Source: an uncultured Oscillospiraceae bacterium (lineage in GTDB: Bacteria; Bacillota; Clostridia; Oscillospirales; Oscillospiraceae). From it: a DNA stretch of 12,754 bases. Of this stretch, positions 6,288 to 12,754 are shown one piece after another. A program made the position numbers and the translations under genes. Where the stretch lies: NCBI GenBank assembly GCA_900754515.1, contig CAAEDD010000108.1, positions 1-12,754 on the forward strand, read 5' to 3'. Under the pieces are notes generated by a model. It made no database searches, was not told the DNA's origin, and saw nothing but the letters and a program-made list of their open reading frames with translations. Numbering within the stretch: position 1 is the stretch's first letter; each line of letters opens with the position of its first letter.

Positions 6288-6313
6288 CCAGCCATCCCCT
6301 GTTCTTTATGTAT

Positions 6314-7315
6314 TCAGATATCCATGGTGGCATATGCGTTGAGGTCGCTGCCGGCAGTGACCCCGGCGAGATACTCGTAATATGCCTGAGCGCCTATCAT
6401 GGCTCCGTTATCTCCGCAGAGCTTCAAAGGCGGTACAAACAGCTCATAGCCCTTTTCCTTTGCAGCAGCATTGAAGTCTGCACGTATCCTGGAATTTGCA
6501 GCCACACCCCCTGCCACCACAATCTTCTTATAGCCCAGGTTCTGCGCCGCCAGCATTGTACGTGGCACCAGGCTGTCGCTTACAGCTTTGGTAAAGGAAG
6601 CGGCAAGGCCCGCTCGGTCCAGTTTTTCACCCTTCTGCTGGGCATTATGCACCAGATTTATCACCGCGGTTTTTAGTCCGGAGAAGCTCATGTCGTAGGG
6701 ATTCCCGTCTACATGGGATATCGGAAAATGATACATGCTGTCATCCCCGCCCTGAGAAAGATCGTCTATGGGCTTGCCGCCGGGATACGGCAGTCCCAGT
6801 ACTCTGGCAGTCTTGTCAAAGCACTCACCGGCCGCATCGTCTCTGGTACTTCCTATGATTTCCATATCCGTGTAGTCACGAACATCCACAAGCATGGTGT
6901 TGCCGCCGGATATGGCAAGGCAGAGGAAGGGCGGCTCCAGCTCAGGGTACGCCAGGTAGTTTGCGGCTATATGCCCACGGATATGATGAACGGGTATAAG
7001 CGGAACGCCCAGGGCCAGAGCACAGGCCTTTGCAAAGTTCACTCCAACCAATACCGCACCAATAAGCCCCGGAGCATAGGATACGGCCACGGCATCAATA
7101 TCCTTTCTGGTAATTCCGGCAGCCTCAATAGCACGCTGGGTCAGTATGGAAATGGACTCCACGTGGCATCGGGAAGCTATCTCCGGCACCACTCCGCCGT
7201 ATACGGCGTGCAGCCGGGCCTGGGAGAAAATCTGATCGGTGAGTATCTTTCTGCCGTCTTCCACCAGAGCTACGGCAGTTTCATCACAGGTGGATTCAAA
7301 TGCAAGTATTTTCAA
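6314..7315 (-). CDS. tsaD: tRNA t6A37 threonylcarbamoyltransferase TsaD
   Basis: TsaD (formerly Gcp/YgjD) transfers the threonylcarbamoyl group to A37 of ANN-decoding tRNAs, acting in bacteria with TsaB and TsaE. The 333 residues show the ASKHA-fold N terminus (MKILAFESTCDETAVALVED), the metal-binding HHIRGH at 110-115 with H111 and H115, and a C-terminal GDNGAMIG motif with the third ligand aspartate. The start codon is TTG at 7315: it is in frame, an in-frame stop lies five codons upstream with no ATG between, and a GAGG site eight bases away overlaps the rimI stop. The gap to rimI is ten bases and to radC 26. TsaB and TsaE genes, often neighbours, are absent here. The substrate tRNA-Thr(CGU) happens to be encoded about 1.1 kb downstream. 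Confidence 0.97.
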   Translation of the reverse strand: MKILAFESTCDETAVALVEDGRKILTDQIFSQARLHAVYGGVVPEIASRCHVESISILTQRAIEAAGITRKDIDAVAVSYAPGLIGAVLVGVNFAKACALALGVPLIPVHHIRGHIAANYLAYPELEPPFLCLAISGGNTMLVDVRDYTDMEIIGSTRDDAAGECFDKTARVLGLPYPGGKPIDDLSQGGDDSMYHFPISHVDGNPYDMSFSGLKTAVINLVHNAQQKGEKLDRAGLAASFTKAVSDSLVPRTMLAAQNLGYKKIVVAGGVAANSRIRADFNAAAKEKGYELFVPPLKLCGDNGAMIGAQAYYEYLAGVTAGSDLNAYATMDI

Positions 7316-7325
7316 ATGCTGCGCC

Positions 7326-7772
7326 TCATTTCAAAAAATGTGTCATTAGTATAGCATCTTCCCGGGGAAAATCATAGTAGTTCTTTCTTCTCCCAACCGG
7401 AATAAAGCCGTGTTTTTTATAGAGAGCCATTGCCGCAGAGTTGCTGCAGCGAACCTCCAATGTTACAAAAGACAGCTCAAGGCATGCTGAACGTTCCATA
7501 AGCTTGCTTATCAGTGCGTCGGCGATCCCCAGCCGCCTGTGTTCCGGAGCTACGGCAACATTGGATATATATCCCTCGTCCAGAACATACATCATTCCAA
7601 CGTAGCCCAGTATCCGGCCCCGCTCATCCAGAGCAGCAATAAACTCATGCTGAGTGTCCTTAAGCTGCCCCCTAAGCTGATCAATGGTCCAGGGCAGGGT
7701 GAAGCAGGTTTTCTCTATCTGCTCTATCTGCTCCAGCTGCTGCTCCTGAACATCTTCTATTCGGCAGTCCAT
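7326..7772 (-). CDS. rimI: Ribosomal-protein-alanine N-acetyltransferase RimI
   Basis: A 148-residue GNAT acetyltransferase, the same length as E. coli RimI, which acetylates the N terminus of ribosomal protein S18 using acetyl-CoA. Seen: the acetyl-CoA loop HRRLGIA near residues 78-84, the acidic residue in TLEVRC (E106) and the later tyrosine in ALYKKHGF that match the family's catalytic pair. The frame could begin at 7802, inside polA, but the start at 7772 has GGAGG nine bases upstream and follows the polA stop by one base, an arrangement typical of translational coupling. It directly precedes tsaD, as in many Firmicutes. Many RimI-like proteins in Gram-positive bacteria have broad specificity, so the substrate is not certain. 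Confidence 0.93.
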   Translation of the reverse strand: MDCRIEDVQEQQLEQIEQIEKTCFTLPWTIDQLRGQLKDTQHEFIAALDERGRILGYVGMMYVLDEGYISNVAVAPEHRRLGIADALISKLMERSACLELSFVTLEVRCSNSAAMALYKKHGFIPVGRRKNYYDFPREDAILMTHFLK

Positions 7773-7773
7773 A

Positions 7774-10332
7774 TCAATGAGCCTCCGCCCAGCTGTGGCC
7801 AATATGTGCCTCGGCCACCAGTGGTACGCTGAGATGAGCAGCGTTTTCCATCTCTTCCGTAAGGATGTCCCTTACCTGCTCCGCTTCATCGCCGGGGCAC
7901 TCCACAATCAGCTCATCGTGTACCTGGAGGATGAGCCGGGCTTTCAGGCCAGCCTCTTTCAGTCTGTGGTGCACGCTTACCATGGCAAGCTTTATAATGT
8001 CTGCCGCAGTCCCCTGCACCGGCATATTCAAGGCCACCCGCTCGCCAAAGCTGCGCATATTGAAGTTTGAGCTTTTCAGCTCCGGCAGATAGCGCCGGCG
8101 TCCATATATGGTGGAGACATAGCCCTTTTCTTTGGCACTTTCAACTATATTCTTCATATAGTCCCTGACGCCGTGGTATTTTTCCAGATAGGCATCCATG
8201 TAGGCCTTGGCCTCATTTGTATATACGCCTATATCCTGAGCCAAAGAGAAAGCAGAAATACCATAGACTATACCAAAGTTTACAGCCTTGGCACGACTCC
8301 TCAGGGTTGGGGTTACCTGACTTACCGGCACGCCGAAAACATTGGAGGCAGTGACGGTATGGAAGTCCTCCCCGCTGAGGAACGCCGCTTTCATAGTCTC
8401 ATCCCCGGAGATGTGAGCCAGAAGTCTCAATTCAATCTGGCTGTAATCGGCATCTACCAGCATCATGCCGGGAGCCGCTACGAACATGTTGCGTATCTGC
8501 GCCCCCAGCTCCTTCCTCACCGGAATGTTCTGGAGGTTAGGTTCCGTGGAGGAGAGGCGTCCCGTGGCTGTCACAGTCATCTGGAAGCTGGTGTGTATGC
8601 GTCCATCCTCACTGATGACTTTCAGAAGTCCCTCGGCATAAGTGGACTTGAGCTTGGTGAGCATGCGGTAGTCCAGTACCTCTTTGACTATAGGGTGCTT
8701 GTCCTGGAGTTTTTCCAGCACGTCGGCATTGGTGCTCCAGCCGGTCTTGGTCTTCTTGCCGTAAGGCAGCATAAGTTCGTCAAACAGCACTGTGCCCAGC
8801 TGTTTTGGTGAATTGATGTTGAATTCATGGCCGGCATGCCGCCATATGCTCTCCTGCAGCTGACTTATACCGGTGTTGAGGCTCTCGCCGAATTCATAGA
8901 GAGCCTTCCTGTCCACGTAGAACCCTGACTTCTCCATTTCTGCCAGTACCTGGCACAGTGGAAGTTCTATATTGTAATATAGTTTATCCATGTCCAGCTC
9001 TTCAAGCTTTACCTTAAGCCTTGGATACAGAGCATACACCGCCTCTGCCCCGTTGAGCTCTCCACCGGTGTATCTCACCGATATCCGCTCCAGAGCATAG
9101 TCGCTCTCAGTTGCCTCCAGCAGATATGCTGCCAAAGCCGTGTCAAATATAAAGCCTTCCGTAGAGAGATTCTCTTTCAGCAAAAGGCCCATTAGATCCT
9201 TCACGTTATGCCCGGCTTTCTTTATCTCTGGGGAAAACAGGGCTTTGAGCAGCCTGTTATAGGCTTCGCCGCAGCGATTCCAGGCCGCCTCATACACCGT
9301 TTTTCCGTCGCATATCTCCAGACTGTCCAGACCATCAAGACTGATAACCGACACATATTCAGCGGCAGGCAGAGCGGAAATTAATTTCTCCGCATCCTCC
9401 GGTGTATTAAGTTCTCTGTGCTCCAAGCATTTTTCCCTCCGAGGATCCGGCTTGGCAGCGTCAGGCTCCAGTCCCCATTTCTCAATAAACTTATTGAAGC
9501 CGAGGCGCTTGAATATACCATATAGTCCTGCAGTATAATTTCTGTTCCAGATATTGTCATCCGGCTTAAACTCCAGAGGAACATCACGGACTATTGTGGC
9601 AAGCCAGTATGATTTCTCTGCGCTGTCCTTACCCTGTGCCAGCTTCTTTTTAAGGCTGTCTCTAATGTCCAGACTCTCCAGGTTTTCATAGATGTTTTCC
9701 AGACGTCCGTAAGTCTGCACCAGGTTCATGGCAGTTTTTTCACCCACGCCCGGAACTCCGGGAATATTGTCGGAGCTGTCCCCCATCAGAGCCTTCAGAT
9801 CTACCATCAGCTTCGGCTCAAAGCCGTATTCCTCCCTGAATCGCTCCGGGGTATAAAGTATGGTCTCCGTCTGACCCAAGCGTGTCTTTACGTTGCACAC
9901 ACTGGTTCTGTCGCTTATGAGCTGCAAACTGTCCTTGTCACCGGTGACTATAACGCAATCCCAGCCGCTTTTTTCACATATGGCCGAAGCGGTACCCAGA
10001 ATGTCGTCGGCTTCGTAGCCTTCCAGCTCATAGCGGCGTATTCCCATGGCGTCCAGAGTCTCTTTGAGTACAGGTATCTGGGCGGCCAGTTCATCCGGCA
10101 TTGCCTTTCGCTTGGCTTTGTAACCCTCATACTCCTTATGCCGGAATGTGGGGGATTTCAGGTCAAAGCTCACACAGACGGCTTCGGGCTTCTGCTCTTC
10201 CAACAGCTTCTGTAAAATGGCCAGGAAGCCGTATACGGCGTTGGTTGGTGTTCCGTCCGGTGCATTCAAGGGACGCACGCCGTAGTAGGCTCGGTTCACG
10301 ATGCTGTTTCCGTCAAGTATCATCAGCTTCAT
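7774..10332 (-). CDS. polA: DNA polymerase I
   Basis: A full-length family A polymerase of 852 residues that fills repair patches and removes RNA primers. Domains in order: 5' nuclease (residues 1 to about 290, with D7, EADD 107-110, GDKD 131-134 and GDSSDN 184-189), a central region of 3'-5' exonuclease fold (about 300-465), and the polymerase (about 465-852) with motif A DYSQIE (catalytic D629), motif B around R678, K682 and Y690, and motif C QVHDE (D806). The central domain lacks the paired Asp/Glu of Exo I (the run reads VISLDGLDSLEI) and has a shifted Exo II, so proofreading is probably lost, as in Bacillus Pol I. The ATG at 10332 has GAGG nine bases upstream; uvrB ends 12 bases before it. 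F686 in the O-helix is the usual ddNTP-discriminating residue. Confidence 0.97.
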   Translation of the reverse strand: MKLMILDGNSIVNRAYYGVRPLNAPDGTPTNAVYGFLAILQKLLEEQKPEAVCVSFDLKSPTFRHKEYEGYKAKRKAMPDELAAQIPVLKETLDAMGIRRYELEGYEADDILGTASAICEKSGWDCVIVTGDKDSLQLISDRTSVCNVKTRLGQTETILYTPERFREEYGFEPKLMVDLKALMGDSSDNIPGVPGVGEKTAMNLVQTYGRLENIYENLESLDIRDSLKKKLAQGKDSAEKSYWLATIVRDVPLEFKPDDNIWNRNYTAGLYGIFKRLGFNKFIEKWGLEPDAAKPDPRREKCLEHRELNTPEDAEKLISALPAAEYVSVISLDGLDSLEICDGKTVYEAAWNRCGEAYNRLLKALFSPEIKKAGHNVKDLMGLLLKENLSTEGFIFDTALAAYLLEATESDYALERISVRYTGGELNGAEAVYALYPRLKVKLEELDMDKLYYNIELPLCQVLAEMEKSGFYVDRKALYEFGESLNTGISQLQESIWRHAGHEFNINSPKQLGTVLFDELMLPYGKKTKTGWSTNADVLEKLQDKHPIVKEVLDYRMLTKLKSTYAEGLLKVISEDGRIHTSFQMTVTATGRLSSTEPNLQNIPVRKELGAQIRNMFVAAPGMMLVDADYSQIELRLLAHISGDETMKAAFLSGEDFHTVTASNVFGVPVSQVTPTLRSRAKAVNFGIVYGISAFSLAQDIGVYTNEAKAYMDAYLEKYHGVRDYMKNIVESAKEKGYVSTIYGRRRYLPELKSSNFNMRSFGERVALNMPVQGTAADIIKLAMVSVHHRLKEAGLKARLILQVHDELIVECPGDEAEQVRDILTEEMENAAHLSVPLVAEAHIGHSWAEAH

Positions 10333-10344
10333 TTTACTGTTACC

Positions 10345-12312
10345 TCACTTCTCTCCCCGCAGGCGGATTATCTCATCCCGCAACTCTGCGGCAATCTCGT
10401 ATTCCAGCATCTTCGCCGCCTTGCGCATCTTGTCCTCAAGGCTGGCAATAAGCTCCTTGCGCTCCCGCTCGGTGAGCTTGGTACCGTCGCTGCGCCGGAC
10501 AGCAGGCTTGGTGTCGGTGGATATCTCTATGAGTTCCCTTACACTCTTGACTATTGTCTTGGGCACGATGCCGTGTGCCTTATTGTAGGCCATCTGCTTC
10601 TCACGGCGGCGCACAGTCTCGTTTATGCAGGCGCGCATTGACGGGGTTATTGTATCGGCATACATTATTACCTGGCTCTCTGCATTTCTGGCAGCTCTGC
10701 CCACAGTCTGGATAAGGCTGGTCTCGCTGCGCAGGAAGCCCTCTTTGTCCGCATCAAGGATGGCAACAAGACCCACCTCCGGGATATCCAGGCCTTCGCG
10801 CAAAAGGTTAATGCCCACCAGCACGTCAAACTCTCCCAGGCGCAAGTCTCTTATTATCTCCATACGCTCTATAGTTCCTATATCATGATGCATATAGCGG
10901 CATCGTATGCCGGAGTTTGACAGGTAATCCGTCAGATCCTCCGCCATCTTTTTTGTCAGAGTGGTTACCAGACTGCGCTGTCCTTTGGCTATGCGGGTAT
11001 TTATCTCCCCAATCAGGTCGTCTATCTGTCCCTCTACCGGGCGTACTACTATCTCCGGATCCAAAAGGCCGGTGGGACGGATTATCTGCTCCACCACCTG
11101 CCCGGCACGCTCCCTCTCATAGTCTCCCGGAGTTGCTGAAACGTACACCCGCTGGTGTATTCTCTCCGTAAACTCTTCAAACTTCAGCGGCCTGTTATCA
11201 AAGGCCGAGGGCAGGCGAAAACCATATTCCACCAGGGACTCCTTCCTGGCCCTGTCTCCACGGTACATGGCCCGCACCTGTGGCAGGGTCACATGACTCT
11301 CGTCTACAAAAAGCAGAAAGTCCTTTGGAAAATAATCCAGCAGAGTCATTGGCGGGCTGCCTGGGGCCCGGTTGGAAATCACACGGGAGTAATTTTCAAT
11401 ACCCGTGCAGTAACCCAGCTCCTGCATCATCTCTATATCATAATCCGTTCTCTGTTTTATGCGCTGGGCTTCTATAAGGCGGTTGTTATCCTGGAAATAT
11501 TTTACCCGCTCGTCGCACTCCTCTCGTATACGCTCTATTGCGGCGGCCATCTTCTCCTTGGTTGTCACGTAGTGACTGGCAGGATATATGGCGGCATGAT
11601 TTAAATAGCGGGTGGGTTCTCCCGTCACCACGTTTATCTCACTTATCCTGTCTATCTCATCCCCGAAAAATTCAACCCTTATGGCCTTGTCATTGGAATA
11701 GGCAGGAAAAATCTCCACCGTGTCACCACGGACTCTGAACATATTGCGCTCAAAAGCTATGTCGTTACGCTCATAGCGTATCTCCAGCAGTTTCTTTAAA
11801 AGCTGGTCAAAATCCCTTGTCTGGCCAGGGCGCAGAGAAATTACCATATTTGCGTAGTCAATAGGGTCACCCAAACCGTAAATACATGAAACAGAAGCAA
11901 CCACAATTACGTCTCTACGTTCAAAGAGACTTGATGTGGCACTGTGGCGCAGCCGTTCTATTTCATCGTTTATTGAGCAGTCTTTTTCTATAAATGTATC
12001 GGTGTGGGCTATATATGCCTCTGGCTGGTAATAGTCATAATATGACACAAAATACTCCACGGCGTTTTCCGGGAAGAACTCTCTAAACTCGCTGCACAAC
12101 TGGGCGGCCAGAGTTTTGTTATGGGCAAGCACCAAAGTCGGCCTGTTGAGCCTGGCTATAACGTTTGCCATGGTAAATGTCTTTCCTGAACCGGTAACGC
12201 CCAGCAATACCTGTTCATCAATGCCGTTTTCTATTCCGGCAACAAGGGCGTCTATCGCCTCCGGCTGGTCGCCGGTGGGCTTATATTGTGAAACTAGTTT
12301 GAAGGTATCCAT
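10345..12312 (-). CDS. uvrB: UvrABC system protein B (excinuclease helicase subunit)
   Basis: UvrB receives the lesion from UvrA, verifies it with its beta-hairpin and recruits UvrC. The 655 residues are of normal length and include Walker A GVTGSGKT (38-45), the beta-hairpin start YYDYYQPEAY (91-100), the SVSCIYGLGDP segment (about 140-150), the Walker B box DESH (337-340), helicase motif VI QTVGRAARN, and the C-terminal UVR domain (about 617-652) that binds UvrC. The ATG at 12312 has AGGAG eight bases upstream. It is the first gene of the operon that continues with polA, rimI, tsaD and radC. In many bacteria uvrB is under LexA control, but I saw no LexA-type palindrome in its promoter. uvrA is not adjacent and lies about 8 kb downstream. 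Confidence 0.98.
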   Translation of the reverse strand: MDTFKLVSQYKPTGDQPEAIDALVAGIENGIDEQVLLGVTGSGKTFTMANVIARLNRPTLVLAHNKTLAAQLCSEFREFFPENAVEYFVSYYDYYQPEAYIAHTDTFIEKDCSINDEIERLRHSATSSLFERRDVIVVASVSCIYGLGDPIDYANMVISLRPGQTRDFDQLLKKLLEIRYERNDIAFERNMFRVRGDTVEIFPAYSNDKAIRVEFFGDEIDRISEINVVTGEPTRYLNHAAIYPASHYVTTKEKMAAAIERIREECDERVKYFQDNNRLIEAQRIKQRTDYDIEMMQELGYCTGIENYSRVISNRAPGSPPMTLLDYFPKDFLLFVDESHVTLPQVRAMYRGDRARKESLVEYGFRLPSAFDNRPLKFEEFTERIHQRVYVSATPGDYERERAGQVVEQIIRPTGLLDPEIVVRPVEGQIDDLIGEINTRIAKGQRSLVTTLTKKMAEDLTDYLSNSGIRCRYMHHDIGTIERMEIIRDLRLGEFDVLVGINLLREGLDIPEVGLVAILDADKEGFLRSETSLIQTVGRAARNAESQVIMYADTITPSMRACINETVRRREKQMAYNKAHGIVPKTIVKSVRELIEISTDTKPAVRRSDGTKLTERERKELIASLEDKMRKAAKMLEYEIAAELRDEIIRLRGEK

Positions 12313-12371
12313 AGGTTTCTCTCCTGAAAGGACCGTCTCCCGGCCAAATGAATTTTCTCCATTGAAGTTTT

Positions 12372-12400
12372 ATTATAACACTCATAGCAAAAAACCACAA
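12372..12400 (-). promoter_or_regulatory. Promoter of the uvrB-polA-rimI-tsaD-radC operon
   Basis: On the minus strand TATAAT (12372-12377) is preceded by TG one base away, with a poor -35 TTGTGG (12395-12400) at 17 bases. The extended -10 may compensate. The leader is about 50 bases. It is back to back with the moxR promoter, the -35 boxes lying 54 bases apart. Confidence 0.72.
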
Positions 12401-12454
12401 TACACGTCCGGTACACCGAATTATTTCTTATGATTTCCTTATGAAATTAGCCGC

Positions 12455-12483
12455 TTGAAGGAGCCCTGCGGCCATGATATAAT
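12455..12483 (+). promoter_or_regulatory. Promoter of the moxR-like gene
   Basis: TTGAAG (12455-12460) and TATAAT (12478-12483) are exactly 17 bases apart on the plus strand, with TG one base before the -10. The expected start near 12490 leaves a leader of about 24 bases. Confidence 0.85.
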
Positions 12484-12513
12484 TAAAATGATTAATAAAT
12501 GGTGGAGAGTAAA

Positions 12514-12754
12514 ATGAAAACTATCAATTCCATAGGCAGTGCAAAGCAGATAGTATATGAAGTGAGCAAGGTCATCGTGGGCAAAGACGAGGTTATAATC
12601 AAAATGCTCCTGGCCATTCTGGCGCGAGGCCATATACTTATGGAGGATATACCGGGCGTGGGTAAGACCACAATGGCTCTGGCTTTTTCCCGGGCTCTCG
12701 GGCTGGATTACAACCGGGTACAGTTTACTCCCGATGTGCTGCCCTCTGATATTA
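12514..12754 (+). CDS. MoxR-family AAA+ ATPase, 5' part only
   Basis: The first 80 codons of a MoxR-type ATPase; the rest is beyond the right edge. Seen: VGKDEVIIKMLLAILARGH leading to the Walker A motif GVGKTT near residue 50, then the family hallmark RVQFTPDVLPSDI at about residues 68-80. MoxR ATPases are chaperone-like AAA+ proteins, often encoded just before a DUF58 protein and a VWA or transglutaminase-like protein; that would be expected to the right but cannot be seen. The ATG at 12514 has a GGTGGAG site six bases upstream; an in-frame ATG at 12499 would place that site inside the gene, so 12514 is chosen. It is the only plus-strand gene in the window. Confidence 0.93.
   Translation, partial: MKTINSIGSAKQIVYEVSKVIVGKDEVIIKMLLAILARGHILMEDIPGVGKTTMALAFSRALGLDYNRVQFTPDVLPSDI

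Noticed and set aside
6713..7354. A 213-codon plus-strand frame opposite tsaD, and a 212-codon frame at 8173-8811 opposite polA
   Set aside because: Both lie wholly antisense to conserved genes and their translations follow from the codon pattern of the opposite strand; no domain is recognisable.

Overview
The window looks like chromosomal DNA of a clostridial Firmicute, most plausibly of the Oscillospiraceae/Ruminococcaceae type. The support is indirect: near-balanced base composition, strong Shine-Dalgarno sites (GGAGG, GAGG), sigma-A promoters with 17-base spacers and extended -10 elements, a tRNA-Thr(CGU) with an encoded CCA and a U discriminator, a Pol I with a degenerate proofreading domain, and a DhaS-like TetR regulator beside a MATE pump. 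No phage, transposase, CRISPR or plasmid gene is visible, and I do not see a wholly new multi-gene system.

Almost everything is read on the minus strand, so transcription runs from high to low coordinates. From the right end: a MoxR-family AAA+ ATPase gene leaves the window on the plus strand (12514 onward). Its promoter is back to back with the promoter of a compact minus-strand operon, uvrB - polA - rimI - tsaD - radC (12312 to 5607), with gaps of 12, 1, 10 and 26 bases. Next come about 350 bases of AT-rich non-coding DNA with inverted repeats and DnaA-box-like 9-mers (5259-5606). They are followed by a tRNA-Thr gene with its own promoter and a strong terminator (5258 to 5082). A MATE efflux gene with a structured leader follows, then a TetR-family regulator with its own promoter and terminator. 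Last is a two-gene unit, ybaK - uvrA, with its own promoter; uvrA runs off the left edge after 718 codons.

The main theme is DNA repair: UvrA and UvrB recognise bulky lesions, Pol I resynthesises the excised patch, and RadC is historically linked to repair. Two translation-fidelity functions are interleaved: TsaD (t6A tRNA modification) with RimI, and the mischarged-tRNA deacylase YbaK. The MATE/TetR pair probably forms a self-contained drug-response module.

The places most worth a second look are the AT-rich block at 5259-5606 (a perfect 17-bp inverted repeat enclosing three tandem DnaA-box-like 9-mers, abutting a second inverted repeat) and the roughly 220-base leader of the MATE gene, which contains hairpins and a possible overlapping upstream reading frame.
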